Below, piece after piece: positions 22,644 through 31,353 of a DNA stretch of 40,155 bases; position 1 is the stretch's first letter, and the number at the start of each line of letters is the position of its first letter. The notes below the pieces were generated by a model. The model saw only the letters and a program-made list of their open reading frames with translations, did no database searches and had not been told where the DNA came from. This stretch comes from Candidatus Poribacteria bacterium (GTDB lineage Bacteria > Poribacteria > WGA-4E > GCA-2687025). The position numbers and the translations under genes are program-made. The DNA lies in assembly GCA_028818695.1 (NCBI GenBank), contig JAPPNK010000001.1, positions 1-40,155 on the forward strand. The letters run 5' to 3'.

Positions 22644-23305
22644 CAGAACGAAAACGCGAGAACGGCAGAATCGCGTCTCAACACAACCCGCGCGGACGAC
22701 ATCCCCAAGAGCGCGCCCCCAAGCGTGTCGCTCGGATAATGCCGTCCAAGATAAATGCGGGAAAACCCAACCCCAGCCGCAAGCCCGTAAAAAAGCGGCG
22801 CCCAGCGCGGATACTCATGCGACAACCCCGCCGCCGCCGCAAAGGCGTTCGTCGTATGTCCAGACGGCATGGAGCGCCTGTCTTCTGGATTGAGGGGGCG
22901 CGGCCGTCCGATGATCCGTTTCAACGTTTCCGAGGCGAGGCTCCCCGCGGCGACGCTCGCAAAGACAAACCGCCCCGCCCGCCGCCCTTTAGGCGTCCCC
23001 CACTCCGCCGCCGCCAGCGATCCGATCAGCAGAACGCGCCCGTCTCCGAGCTCGTTCACAACCGACACAACCCCGCTCAGCAGGGGAGAGCGCATCCCTT
23101 CATGGACGGCGATGAACATGCGCCTGTCGAGCGGCGCCGCTTCTGGGTTCAGGTCGCGCAGAATGAGCGCGCGCGTTCCCAAACCGACGCCGAGCAGCGT
23201 TCCCGCAAACAGCGCTTTTTCTTCGTTTTTGGAAAGCGCGTCGGCTGTCGGCGCGGCGCATGCCGCCGCCATTAAGACAGCCAACGCGCGCAAGGTCGCC
23301 GTCAC
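22643..23305 (-). CDS. PAP2-superfamily membrane phosphatase
   Basis: A 220-residue phosphatidic-acid-phosphatase-type protein with all three signature motifs: KRIIGRPRP, SMPSGHTT and SRIYLGRHYPSD. It starts with a signal-like segment (LRALAVLMAAACAAPTADA). Such enzymes remove phosphate from lipids such as undecaprenyl diphosphate or modify lipid A at the outer face of the inner membrane. The start is GTG (23303-23305), 5 nt after the S8 protease stop; it is preferred to the ATG at 23272 because it preserves the signal peptide. Coupling with a GT9 gene fits lipid-linked glycan or LPS metabolism. Confidence 0.88.
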   Translation of the reverse strand: MTATLRALAVLMAAACAAPTADALSKNEEKALFAGTLLGVGLGTRALILRDLNPEAAPLDRRMFIAVHEGMRSPLLSGVVSVVNELGDGRVLLIGSLAAAEWGTPKGRRAGRFVFASVAAGSLASETLKRIIGRPRPLNPEDRRSMPSGHTTNAFAAAAGLSHEYPRWAPLFYGLAAGVGFSRIYLGRHYPSDTLGGALLGMSSARVVLRRDSAVLAFSF

Positions 23306-23310
23306 GCTGC

Positions 23311-26300
23311 CTATTTCAGTATGAGCAGCCTGCGCAGGGGCGTTCGCCGGCTGCCGGCGACAATCTCCACAAAGTAAAGCCCGCTCGCCGCGAGTTCGCC
23401 GAGGTCGTTTCTGCCGTCCCAGCGCGCCGCCCGGTTCTTGGTCTTATAAACGCCCGCCGGAAGACGCCCCATATCCAGCGTCCTGACAGGGCGGCCGCGC
23501 GAGTCGTAGATGTGGACGCTCAACTCGTTCTCCTCGCCCAGCGCGAACGGTATCCATGCCTCCGGGTTGGACGGGTTCGGAAAGATCGGGAAGCTTTCCA
23601 GCGCTTTCACCCGTCCCCATTGCGTCAGCAGGTCCTGCTCCTCCGCCGATTTCACCTCAATCGTCTCGCTCATGGAGCCGCGGTTCATCGTGCCGATATT
23701 TTCCAGCCTGTAGTAGTACGTTTTTTGAGGGTCTGCCGTCGCGTCCGATGTTTGATAATCGATCGGATTGTTGGAGTAGGGTCGATAGGAGGCGCGCATC
23801 TTATCGGAGACGGGAGCGAAGGGTCCGTCCGGCGATTCGGAGCGCAGGAGCCTCCATCCGATATTGCCGCGCTCCTGCGTCGATGTCCATTTTGCGATCA
23901 TATCGCCGGATACTCTCCATCGAATCGTCAGATCTTCGATGACGCTGGGAGGCGGCAACTGGAACGGCGCGATGCCGCTTCTCATTGCGTCGCCGAGGCC
24001 TGTTGTCCAGTCGGCGCGGTGAATCGTGTAAGGCGTGTCCCACACAAAAAGCCGTCCGCCGATCTCAGGGAAGGCGATCGGATCGTCGGGGTCAGCCTCT
24101 TGGCGGTAGGTGGCAACAATGAGCTCGGCGGTATCGTCTCCGTCCAGATCGGCAAGCGTCGGGCTTCCGAAGACGCCGACGGGCAGTGTGACGAAGTCGA
24201 AGACGGAGCCGTCTCCGTCGATGAAATAGACGACGCTGCCGTAGTTTCGCCCGTAATTTCCAACGGCTATGATTTCAGACGCCCCGTCTCCGTCCAGATC
24301 GGCGAGAAGCGGAGTCGACTGCGCATAGGAGGAGAGCGGAATCGGAAACGGCTCCATTTCCGTCCCGTCGGCGTTCCAAACGTAGAGGTAGCTGTCCCTG
24401 TCGACCGCGGCAATTTCAGCTTGTCCGTCTCCGTCAATGTCTCCGACGCTGACGGGCGAGTTGATGTTGTTGACAATCGGCGCGGGAAATCCGTCTTCGA
24501 TCTGCGAAATCGCGCTGATTGCGGAGATTCCTCTAAAGGAGCCGTTGCTGAGAAAGGTGAAGAGAAGCGACAGGTCTTTGTCGTCCAGCATGGCGAGCAT
24601 GGGAGCCGCTTGCGAATTTGGGCCGCTGTCGTATTCGAACGGGTATCCGTCGCGCAGCTCAAGATTTTCATCCCAGCTCCATACGGGTCCTCCGTACGAG
24701 GTCTGGTAGATTTCAACTTTGCCGTCTAGATTGATGTCGCCGGCAATCGGCGCTGTGTACACATATTCGTCCGCTCCAAGCTCAATCGGGAAGCCTTGGA
24801 GCAGGTTTCCGTCGGCTCCAAAAGCGTACACGCCGGGCGCCGTATCGGAGGCGGAGACAAGGATTTCCAGACCTGGGTCATCGTCGATACTGGCAAGAGT
24901 TGGATTGGATCGAATGGCGCTGGCCGTTTCGGCGGGGAAGCCTGGTCGGACGATTCCGTTGGACGACCATACATGAACTTTTCGATCAGCGGCCGCAACA
25001 ATTTCCATCGTCCCGTCTCGATCTATATCGCCGACAGCGACGGAGCCGACAATCGGCGCGCCGACCGTCTGCGGCCAACCCGGCAGCATGTTGCCGTTCG
25101 CATCGAATCCGTAAACATTTCGGTCGTATCCGCCGACAAAGATTTCGAGCCGGCCGTCCCCGTCAATATCGACCGCGGCGGGCGATGTGATGATATCGTC
25201 TCCTGTTTCAAAGGGAAACCCTTCGCGTACGACAAGGCTGCTTTGAGGCTGGTTGGGCGTTGGACGGGGGCGCGCGAGAACAGGGGCGGAATAGGGGCCG
25301 ATCAATCCGTCAGCGAAAATAGGGGCGACGGCAAAATAGTAGTCGACCCCGTTTTCCATCTCTCGAATTCGGACCTCATTATTTGGAGTCGCAAAGCTAG
25401 GCTCCATGTTTTCAGGGTCGTCCCCCCCAAGAACGCTGTACCCCGCCGCGCCTTCGATGGGGTCCCAGTACAGATCAACGCCCTCGTTCAGGTTCGTCAC
25501 TTCAATTTCTTGGATTGGTCCTGCGGCGGCTCCGCCTTCGAGCAGGGTAATCGCCTGGGAGGGCGGGCTTGCTTGCCCAGAGCTGTTGACGGCGCGCACC
25601 CGATAGACGCGCGCGCTGTCGTCCAAATCTGTGATCTGATACGGTGGTTCAGAAGCGGATCCAACCGTCTCGCCGTCCGCCTCAATGCGGTAGGTCAATC
25701 CGCTCTCTTCGTTCGGCGTCCATGTAAGAGAGGCGGAGCTGCCGTCCACCTCCGCGGCGACGCCGGTCGGCGGACGAGGCACGTCTAGAAACTGGTAAGC
25801 GTCAATGATGCCGTTGCCGTATTCGGGCGACCATGCGGCGTCTCTTCCGGCGCCGCGCGCTCGTTCGAGAGCCTCTATTTGGGTAGTCCCCGAATTTTTT
25901 TGAAGCAGCATGGCGGCAAGTCCGCTCACATGCGCGGCGGCGAGGCTGGTTCCCCCATTAATCGAGTTGCGTCCGTCAGCCGTCTGCAGAAAGGGATGGA
26001 GATTGTCAACCGCATACTGCGAAAAAGGAGCGACAATGATTCTTCCCGGCGCCATGATGTCCGGCTTCTCTCCGCCGTCGGTTCGCGGCCCGATGCTGGA
26101 AAAGTAGGTGCGCGTTCCAAAATCCTCCTGACGCGGGTGAATCACATAAAAACCTTCAAGCGTCTGCCAAACGTTTCGCGTCGAGACCGACCCGACAGCG
26201 ATGATCTCATCGGCGTCGGCAGGCCCGATGACGGAATAATTGCCGTCAGGGACAACTGACAGCGGATCGTTCGGAACATGGATGAATCTTGCGCGCGCGG

Positions 26301-27678
26301 CGTATGCATGCATGACGCCTTCGCCGTGTAGCTCAATCATATAGGGTTTTTGGCTGATGGGTACGCCGAGGTTTCCGAATTGACGGAAGTAGATGAACAT
26401 GTTGTTGAGATCCACATAATCCCCGCTTGGAGCGTCGTAAATAAAGTTGACAAGCAGGTTTTGTACGGGCCCGTCGGGGACAAAGAAAACATTGTTCTGA
26501 CCTGGCTCCGCCACCTCAAATCCGAAAGGATCATGGCCTCCGTCATCGGTCGGAAAGAACATCTGGGCGGATATGTTGTCGTTGGCGGATGTCCATGCGT
26601 CCACATAGAAGAAGTCGGAGCCGAAATAAGGTTGCACATAAAGCCGTTTCGGCGGGTCGCCTTCTTTCAGTTCGATGAGCGCATGGGCGTTGTCGTCGCC
26701 GCTGTTGCCTGCCGCAGCGACCATGATTCGCCCGGGGCGCTCGCGCGCGAGGGTCTGGAGCGCCTCTTGCAGGAACCCGCGTCCGTCATGAGGTCCTCTG
26801 ATGGTTCCGAAGCTGATATTGAGAACGCAAGGCATGTTGAGCTGTTGCGCTTTCGCCGCGATGAAGTTGGCGGCGTCTAGAATGTCGGCGGTGAAATAGC
26901 TGGTTCGCACCGCGATGATGCCCGCCTTGGGAGCGACGCCGACATACCGCGGCGATGAATTCCCCTCAGGCGTCTCGCCGTCATCAACGCGGCCGTTGCC
27001 GGCTGCGATGCCGACAAGCGAGGTGCCATGCCCCGACCTGTCGACCAGATCGGCGATCCCGGCGTTGATGTCCGCCGGCGTCCATTCCGTGCCGTAGGTG
27101 AAGCCTTCGGGCATTCGCCCCGTCCGCGTGTTGATCTGGTCCCATGCGGCGAGGACGCGCGTTTCGCCTGTCTCCGTTTTAAAACCTGGATGCCCCAGAT
27201 CAAGCCCGGTGTCGATAAATCCGATGACCGCGCTCTCGCCGGTGAGAGCGGGGTCGGCAAGATGAAGCTGGTCGGCGCCGATGGCGGGAACGCTGATGTC
27301 CAGCGACGGAGCCAGCGGCACAGCTTTCCGCGGCCCTTCGAGATAGATCAGCTCCGGCGCAGACGCAAGCGCCGACAGATGATGCGGCTCTATCTCTAGC
27401 GTTGCGATGTTGCCGATGATCGAGTTGATGCGAACGCCGTAGCGCTGCAGCGATCGCGGGTCGCCCATCGTTTTGACAATCACAGGCATCCGCCCGTTCC
27501 GCGTCATTCCCTTTAAAAGCTGAGCGCGGTCAAAGCGCGAATCGCGCTCCGCATGCAGAAGCATATGCAGCTGCGGATCGATTTTACGCCTTTCGTCGAT
27601 GGTCAGCGGAGCCGCAGCAACGGTCAATGTGAATACGCATAAGGTTGCAGTCAACAAAGCGGTCGATCGTGTTCGCAT
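23311..27678 (-). CDS. secreted S8 (subtilisin-like) protease with FN3, FG-GAP and FlgD-like sorting domains
   Basis: A 1455-residue exported protease. After a signal peptide comes the S8 domain: Asp156 in FIDTG, His217 in RSGHGTS, oxyanion Asn325 in AAGNS and Ser578 in GGTSLAAAHVSG. The long insert between Asn and Ser and the WDQ...YGTEW blocks resemble the CspA-like clade. Two fibronectin-III-like domains follow (about 635-800), then about seven FG-GAP-like repeats (DIDGDGRLEI, DIDRDGTMEI, DINLDGKVEI, DIDGDGQAEI, DLDGDGASEI, DLDGDDTAEL), and finally a FlgD-like module beginning PIFPNPSNPEAWIP and ending SGLYFVEI...LLILK. This end is a sorting or anchoring signal in several phyla. I chose the ATG at 27676-27678 with GAGAG upstream. 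It heads an operon with PAP2 and GT9 genes. Confidence 0.92.
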   Translation of the reverse strand: MRTRSTALLTATLCVFTLTVAAAPLTIDERRKIDPQLHMLLHAERDSRFDRAQLLKGMTRNGRMPVIVKTMGDPRSLQRYGVRINSIIGNIATLEIEPHHLSALASAPELIYLEGPRKAVPLAPSLDISVPAIGADQLHLADPALTGESAVIGFIDTGLDLGHPGFKTETGETRVLAAWDQINTRTGRMPEGFTYGTEWTPADINAGIADLVDRSGHGTSLVGIAAGNGRVDDGETPEGNSSPRYVGVAPKAGIIAVRTSYFTADILDAANFIAAKAQQLNMPCVLNISFGTIRGPHDGRGFLQEALQTLARERPGRIMVAAAGNSGDDNAHALIELKEGDPPKRLYVQPYFGSDFFYVDAWTSANDNISAQMFFPTDDGGHDPFGFEVAEPGQNNVFFVPDGPVQNLLVNFIYDAPSGDYVDLNNMFIYFRQFGNLGVPISQKPYMIELHGEGVMHAYAARARFIHVPNDPLSVVPDGNYSVIGPADADEIIAVGSVSTRNVWQTLEGFYVIHPRQEDFGTRTYFSSIGPRTDGGEKPDIMAPGRIIVAPFSQYAVDNLHPFLQTADGRNSINGGTSLAAAHVSGLAAMLLQKNSGTTQIEALERARGAGRDAAWSPEYGNGIIDAYQFLDVPRPPTGVAAEVDGSSASLTWTPNEESGLTYRIEADGETVGSASEPPYQITDLDDSARVYRVRAVNSSGQASPPSQAITLLEGGAAAGPIQEIEVTNLNEGVDLYWDPIEGAAGYSVLGGDDPENMEPSFATPNNEVRIREMENGVDYYFAVAPIFADGLIGPYSAPVLARPRPTPNQPQSSLVVREGFPFETGDDIITSPAAVDIDGDGRLEIFVGGYDRNVYGFDANGNMLPGWPQTVGAPIVGSVAVGDIDRDGTMEIVAAADRKVHVWSSNGIVRPGFPAETASAIRSNPTLASIDDDPGLEILVSASDTAPGVYAFGADGNLLQGFPIELGADEYVYTAPIAGDINLDGKVEIYQTSYGGPVWSWDENLELRDGYPFEYDSGPNSQAAPMLAMLDDKDLSLLFTFLSNGSFRGISAISAISQIEDGFPAPIVNNINSPVSVGDIDGDGQAEIAAVDRDSYLYVWNADGTEMEPFPIPLSSYAQSTPLLADLDGDGASEIIAVGNYGRNYGSVVYFIDGDGSVFDFVTLPVGVFGSPTLADLDGDDTAELIVATYRQEADPDDPIAFPEIGGRLFVWDTPYTIHRADWTTGLGDAMRSGIAPFQLPPPSVIEDLTIRWRVSGDMIAKWTSTQERGNIGWRLLRSESPDGPFAPVSDKMRASYRPYSNNPIDYQTSDATADPQKTYYYRLENIGTMNRGSMSETIEVKSAEEQDLLTQWGRVKALESFPIFPNPSNPEAWIPFALGEENELSVHIYDSRGRPVRTLDMGRLPAGVYKTKNRAARWDGRNDLGELAASGLYFVEIVAGSRRTPLRRLLILK

Positions 27679-27728
27679 GAGGTCTCTCAATCATGTTCGA
27701 TGTTCAGAGCGGAAACGCTCCCGTCGTT

Positions 27729-27757
27729 AACATACATCATACACGATTCGCTGTCGA
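27729..27757 (-). promoter_or_regulatory. candidate promoter of the S8 protease operon
   Basis: Minus strand: TCGACA (27757-27752), 17-bp spacer, TATGTT (27734-27729); an overlapping TATGAT lies inside the spacer. The leader to ATG 27678 would be about 44 nt. Confidence 0.42.
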
Positions 27758-27819
27758 ATTGCGACATGGATCTACGCCTTTATCCTCCAAAACCGGCAAG
27801 CGCCAACCCGCGCGCGCTG

Positions 27820-27825
27820 TATAAT
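27820..27825 (+). promoter_or_regulatory. −10 element of dprA (leaderless arrangement)
   Basis: A perfect TATAAT lies 7 nt before the dprA ATG, so transcription would begin at about the start codon. No convincing −35 hexamer is present at 16-18 bp. Confidence 0.5.
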
Positions 27826-27832
27826 AAAAGAT

Positions 27833-28801
27833 ATGCGAACAACAGAGATCGACGAGCAAACGGCGCGCGCCGCCCTCGCCTCAACGCCGGGCGTCAACCT
27901 GCGCCTGTTCAACCGCCTCATGCGCCGCTTCGGAAGCGCCGCCGAGGTTCTGCGAGCCGCCTCGGCCGACCTGCTCTACACAGACGGCGTCTCCAATATA
28001 CTGGCGCCGCGCATTGCCGGACGCTTGCGGAGCGCCCGCGCCATCTCGGCGCGCGCCGCATATCTTCAAAGCACCGGATTTCAACTCATCACCGGCGCCG
28101 ACCACGCCTACCCAGACGCGCTGCGCGATCTATCGGACGCCCCCGCGATGCTCGCTGCGCGCGGACGACTGCATTTTCCCGACCGATCGGTCGCCGTCGT
28201 CGGGCAGCGAAATCCATCCAAACGCGGACGCGAAGCCGCCCGGTTCGCCGCCGAAACCGCCCGAAACCTCGGATGGTGCGTCGTGAGCGGCCTTGCGCTC
28301 GGCGTCGACACCGAGGCGCACCGAACTGCGCTCCGCATCGGCGCAAACGCGTCCCCCGAACCTGCCACCATCGCCGTACTTCCGTCCGAGCCGATCTCGA
28401 TCTACCCGCCCCGGCGGAGGCTCTTAGCCGAGAAAATCGCCGAAAAGGGGCTGCTCGTCTCCGAGCATTTATGGGGCGAACTTCAACGCTGGATGTTCGT
28501 TCAGCGCAACCGCATCATCAGCGGTCTGTGCCGCGGAGCGCTCATTATTGAAGCGGGAGAGAGGGACGGCGCGCTCCACACAGCCCGCTTCGCCGCGAAA
28601 CAGGGGCGCTCCGTCGCCGTGTGGGACTGGTCAAGCGCTCCGAATCGTTCTTTAGGCACTGCCGCCCTTGAACGCTCCGGCATTTCCGCATATCATAAAA
28701 AAACGCTGCATCGTTGGTTTAGCCGTTTGGAGCAGGGAGGTCCGTATTCCGAAATGGCGCTGTTTGAAAAAACGCTTGCATTCGACATCCAGTTGCGGTA
28801 G
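27833..28801 (+). CDS. dprA: DNA-processing protein DprA/Smf
   Basis: A 322-residue protein. An N-terminal HhH/SAM-like region (about 1-95) is followed by the Rossmann-like DprA fold: DAPAMLAARG, VAVVGQRNPSKRG, VVSGLALGVDTEAH, TIAVLPSEPISIYPP, RNRIISGLCRGALIIEAG and DGALHTARFAAKQGR. DprA binds incoming single-stranded DNA and loads RecA during natural transformation. The usual SGSLITAR is DGALHTAR here. No further competence gene is in the window apart from a CinA-like protein at 34184. No ribosome site precedes the ATG, and a TATAAT sits just upstream, so a leaderless mRNA is likely. Confidence 0.88.
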   Translation: MRTTEIDEQTARAALASTPGVNLRLFNRLMRRFGSAAEVLRAASADLLYTDGVSNILAPRIAGRLRSARAISARAAYLQSTGFQLITGADHAYPDALRDLSDAPAMLAARGRLHFPDRSVAVVGQRNPSKRGREAARFAAETARNLGWCVVSGLALGVDTEAHRTALRIGANASPEPATIAVLPSEPISIYPPRRRLLAEKIAEKGLLVSEHLWGELQRWMFVQRNRIISGLCRGALIIEAGERDGALHTARFAAKQGRSVAVWDWSSAPNRSLGTAALERSGISAYHKKTLHRWFSRLEQGGPYSEMALFEKTLAFDIQLR

Positions 28802-28811
28802 GCTATGCTTG

Positions 28812-28840
28812 TTTACAATGCCGGGCGAAACGTGTAAAAT
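28812..28840 (+). promoter_or_regulatory. upstream tandem promoter P1
   Basis: TTTACA (28812-28817), 17-bp spacer, TAAAAT (28835-28840). It lies right after dprA and well upstream of the lipoprotein gene. Confidence 0.6.
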
Positions 28841-28844
28841 ACGC

Positions 28845-28873
28845 TTTACACCGCCCGCTCGCTTTGGTATAGT
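28845..28873 (+). promoter_or_regulatory. upstream tandem promoter P2
   Basis: TTTACA (28845-28850), 17-bp spacer, TATAGT (28868-28873). It is spaced exactly 33 bp from P1, about three helical turns, so both face the same side of the DNA. Confidence 0.6.
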
Positions 28874-29236
28874 GTCGGGGCAGCCGGCGTTGCGCAGCGT
28901 CAAAACGTTGCGGTTGCGTTTTGTTTTGAGTTTGTGTAAAGTAGCGGCGTTGCGGTTCATCAGTTGACGCGGCGCGAAAAGACAGGCAGGGTATTGTTTG
29001 CGGGGCGCGGCGTCTCGCATAGAGATGGATAGGTTTTATGAGAAGTTGCTTTCTTTCAGCGTCAACGAAAGGAGGCTCATCTTTAGAATAAGGCGGCTTC
29101 GTTCGGTTGCCTGCTGAGGCTTCTTGGCGAAGCGGACGCCTGTTGGATGACATCACCTGAAAGATTCGGTAGAATCGTCATGTTCAACCCATCAGTAGAT
29201 GGCAAACGGAAACAACCAAAGGAGTTGAGGATCATC
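28874..29236 (+). other. long non-coding leader between tandem promoters and the lipoprotein gene
   Basis: From the predicted start sites to the ATG at 29237 there are about 355 nt with no convincing gene. It contains GCTTCG (29096-29101) and CGAAGC (29128-29133), which could form a hairpin, and an AAAGGAGG sequence at about 29068-29075 without a usable start codon after it. A 30-codon ORF (29025-29117) is present but weak. It could be a structured 5' leader or an independent small RNA; I do not recognise tmRNA, SRP RNA, RNase P or 6S signatures. Confidence 0.4.
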
Positions 29237-29893
29237 ATGAACAAATCATTGCGTTGGCTCTTCCCGATTGCGGCGCCGATCTTGGCCATTTCCATGACGG
29301 CCTTCTTGGCAGCCTGCGGCGGCGACGACGAACCCGATAACACGCCCGCCGTTCTCGAATCAAGCACCCCGGCGGACGGCGCGACAGCCGCTGAAGGCTC
29401 AACCGTCACGCTCAGATTCGACAAAGATCCAGGGACGGTCACCGTCAACGGAAACGCCACTGAAGGTTCCGGCAGAAACCGCACCTTTACGCTAATGCAG
29501 GCGACCAACAACATCGCTTGGGACAACGGCGGAACGGCGACGCTCACCTTCACGCTGACGGCGCCTGATGAGACGGCGCCGATGCTTGTGTCGTCAGACC
29601 CAGACGACGGGGAGACCGGTGTCGACCCGGCTCCGATCAATGACCCTGACGGCGGGATCACATTGACGTTTGACGAGGTCATCTCCAAGCAGGATCTCGT
29701 GCTCTCCAGGGGCGACACCGAAGTCGGATCGTTCCCTTCCATTGGCGAGGGCGACGAGGCCAACACTGTGACGCTAAAGCCCCAGGATCCGTTGGTGAAC
29801 GAAACGACCTACATGGTGTCCGGTTCGGTGGAGGACGCCTCCGGCAACTCGGCTGACGTGAGCATCTCCTTCACAACGAAAGCCAAAGAGTAA
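29237..29893 (+). CDS. Ig-like-domain lipoprotein
   Basis: A 218-residue lipoprotein. The signal peptide (MNKSLRWLFPIAAPILAISM) ends in the lipobox LAAC with Cys27, followed by GGDDEPDN. Two bacterial Ig-like (Big_5/SbsA-type) beta domains follow: LESSTPADGATAAEGSTVTL and LVSSDPDDGETGVDP...ITLTFDEVI, ending TTYMVSGSVEDASGNSADVS. Such proteins are structural or adhesive surface modules. The ATG at 29237 has GAGG at 6 nt; the open frame upstream to 29147 has no signal-peptide logic. There is a strong terminator downstream and tandem promoters upstream, so it is an isolated, probably well-expressed gene. Confidence 0.85.
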   Translation: MNKSLRWLFPIAAPILAISMTAFLAACGGDDEPDNTPAVLESSTPADGATAAEGSTVTLRFDKDPGTVTVNGNATEGSGRNRTFTLMQATNNIAWDNGGTATLTFTLTAPDETAPMLVSSDPDDGETGVDPAPINDPDGGITLTFDEVISKQDLVLSRGDTEVGSFPSIGEGDEANTVTLKPQDPLVNETTYMVSGSVEDASGNSADVSISFTTKAKE

Positions 29894-29944
29894 CCGCAAG
29901 CGGCGTAGAGCGTCAGCTCCGCCGCCTATACAACTCAACTGCTC

Positions 29945-29983
29945 GGCGCGTTCATCCTCTGGGTGGACGCGCCTTTCTTCTTT
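29945..29983 (+). terminator. intrinsic terminator of the lipoprotein gene
   Basis: GGCGCGTTCATCC (29945-29957) pairs fully, with two G-U wobbles, with GGGTGGACGCGCC (29961-29973) around a TCT loop. It is followed by TTTCTTCTTT. Confidence 0.85.
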
Positions 29984-30007
29984 AAAACGCCTTTTGAAAC
30001 GGCGCGC

Positions 30008-31288
30008 TCAAAAGCGGTTCGCCAACCGAATGTCCAACGCCGCAAAACGCCCCCGCGCCAGCCGCACATAGAAGCCGTCTTCCAACGCAAACCCGTATCC
30101 GCCCGACAACTTCAACCCGACCTCCGGAGCCGCCGCTGCGTCCATAAAAAAGAGCGCGTAAAGGTTCAGCGGAAACCGCTCAAAAATGCGCAGTCGGTAC
30201 TCCCCGTTGAATAAAATGCCGCGGTCGGAACGGAATTCATGCAGCTCATACCCCAGCAGCGAACCGGAGCCGCCGAAGATGAAACGCCGTTGGACAATCG
30301 CCTCCCCAAACGCCGCCTCTCCTTTGAGCCGAAGCAGCAAGATGTCTCTGTCAAAATCGCGCCGAAGACGCGCCCCCGCCGCCGCCCTCGACGCCGCAAA
30401 ATCGGAGCCGAGCGGCGGAAGCCCCTGCTCAATCTCAACAAAAGCAGCCCATTCAGGATGCAGATCGTAATCGTAACGCAGGCGCAAGCCGATATAGCGC
30501 CCCTCGTCTATGGGCGTGATCGGAAATTTGCGGGAGCGCCATCGAAAAAGGCTCCAGTCGGTCGTCTTCGGCAGGCTTAGATGCCGCTCCGCCGAGACGT
30601 TGAGCCGCGCGGCGTGGATGCCGTCGTCCAGCAGCGTCTCCACTCCGATGTCGGAGCCTGTGCGCTCATAAAAGTCCCGAAACTCATGCCCGAATAACAG
30701 CGCCATCGCCCCCTGCTCAATCGGATTGGGCGCTTCTCCGCTGTCGCGCAGGTCGGCAATGCGGCGTTTCTCCACGGTCGCGTTCAGCTCAACGCCGACT
30801 CTCCGCAGCAGGTTCACTCGTCCGCCCCATCGATGGAGCCACCGCTTGCTTGAGAAGCCGTATGCCACTTCGGCGTAAAGCGCGCCGTACGGCTCTTCTC
30901 GATGCGAGCGCCGGCGCGTCCATTCCAGGCGCGCGCCGAGATGATAGCCATGCGCCCGGTTGAACCCGTTCGCTTCCAACAGGTTCAGCTTGTTGATAGG
31001 GAGCTCTTTCACCGTCACAACCGCGACGCGCCGCCCGTCCTCCTCGGTCTTGATCTCCCATTTCACCTCATCGAACGGCAGGATCGATTCCATCACGCCG
31101 ACGGCCGTCTCAAAATGGTCAGGTCCGAGGCCGATGGCGTTCCGTATTTCAAAGGAGGAGATGAGACGGTTGCCCTCAATGCGTATTTCATCGATCGGGT
31201 TGCCTGCATCGTCCACAAACCGCGTCTGCCCCGACGCGCTCATCAGCGTCAAAGCGGTCGCGGCAAACATGGCGGCCGTCAGTCGCAT
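30008..31288 (-). CDS. Omp85/BamA-type outer-membrane barrel with a single POTRA-like domain
   Basis: A 426-residue protein: signal peptide (MRLTAAMFAATALTLMSASG), one POTRA-like domain at about 27-95 (IDEIRIEGNRLISSFEIRNAIGL...FDEVKWEI...RVAVVTVKE), then a beta-barrel of about 320 residues ending in ANRF with the typical terminal Phe. Near residue 337 the loop-6 region reads FIFGGSGSLLGYE, in the position of the V/I-R-G-F/Y motif of Omp85 proteins, but with Leu instead of the conserved Arg. BamA and TamA carry five and three POTRA domains, so this is a reduced relative; its role in protein insertion is inferred. A weak GGAA site precedes the ATG. The gene is divergent from the SDR operon. 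Confidence 0.75.
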   Translation of the reverse strand: MRLTAAMFAATALTLMSASGQTRFVDDAGNPIDEIRIEGNRLISSFEIRNAIGLGPDHFETAVGVMESILPFDEVKWEIKTEEDGRRVAVVTVKELPINKLNLLEANGFNRAHGYHLGARLEWTRRRSHREEPYGALYAEVAYGFSSKRWLHRWGGRVNLLRRVGVELNATVEKRRIADLRDSGEAPNPIEQGAMALLFGHEFRDFYERTGSDIGVETLLDDGIHAARLNVSAERHLSLPKTTDWSLFRWRSRKFPITPIDEGRYIGLRLRYDYDLHPEWAAFVEIEQGLPPLGSDFAASRAAAGARLRRDFDRDILLLRLKGEAAFGEAIVQRRFIFGGSGSLLGYELHEFRSDRGILFNGEYRLRIFERFPLNLYALFFMDAAAAPEVGLKLSGGYGFALEDGFYVRLARGRFAALDIRLANRF

Positions 31289-31353
31289 GCGATTTCCAAA
31301 GAAGACGTTCTCATTCTGCGGTATGATATTCTATCACATGAAGGAGATCGAAT

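Noticed and set aside
23260-24729. A 489-codon open frame antisense to the S8 protease C-terminal part
   Set aside because: The minus strand encodes clear FG-GAP and FlgD-like domains; the antisense product shows no known pattern.
29025-29117. 30-codon ORF in the lipoprotein leader
   Set aside because: Only a short AGAG stands before the ATG, the peptide is Arg-rich without pattern, and there is no comparison to test conservation.
31310-31353. Overlapping divergent −10 elements (TATGAT on plus, TGaTAGAAT on minus) between the Omp85 and SDR genes
   Set aside because: No acceptable −35 was found for either, so I did not list them as promoters.
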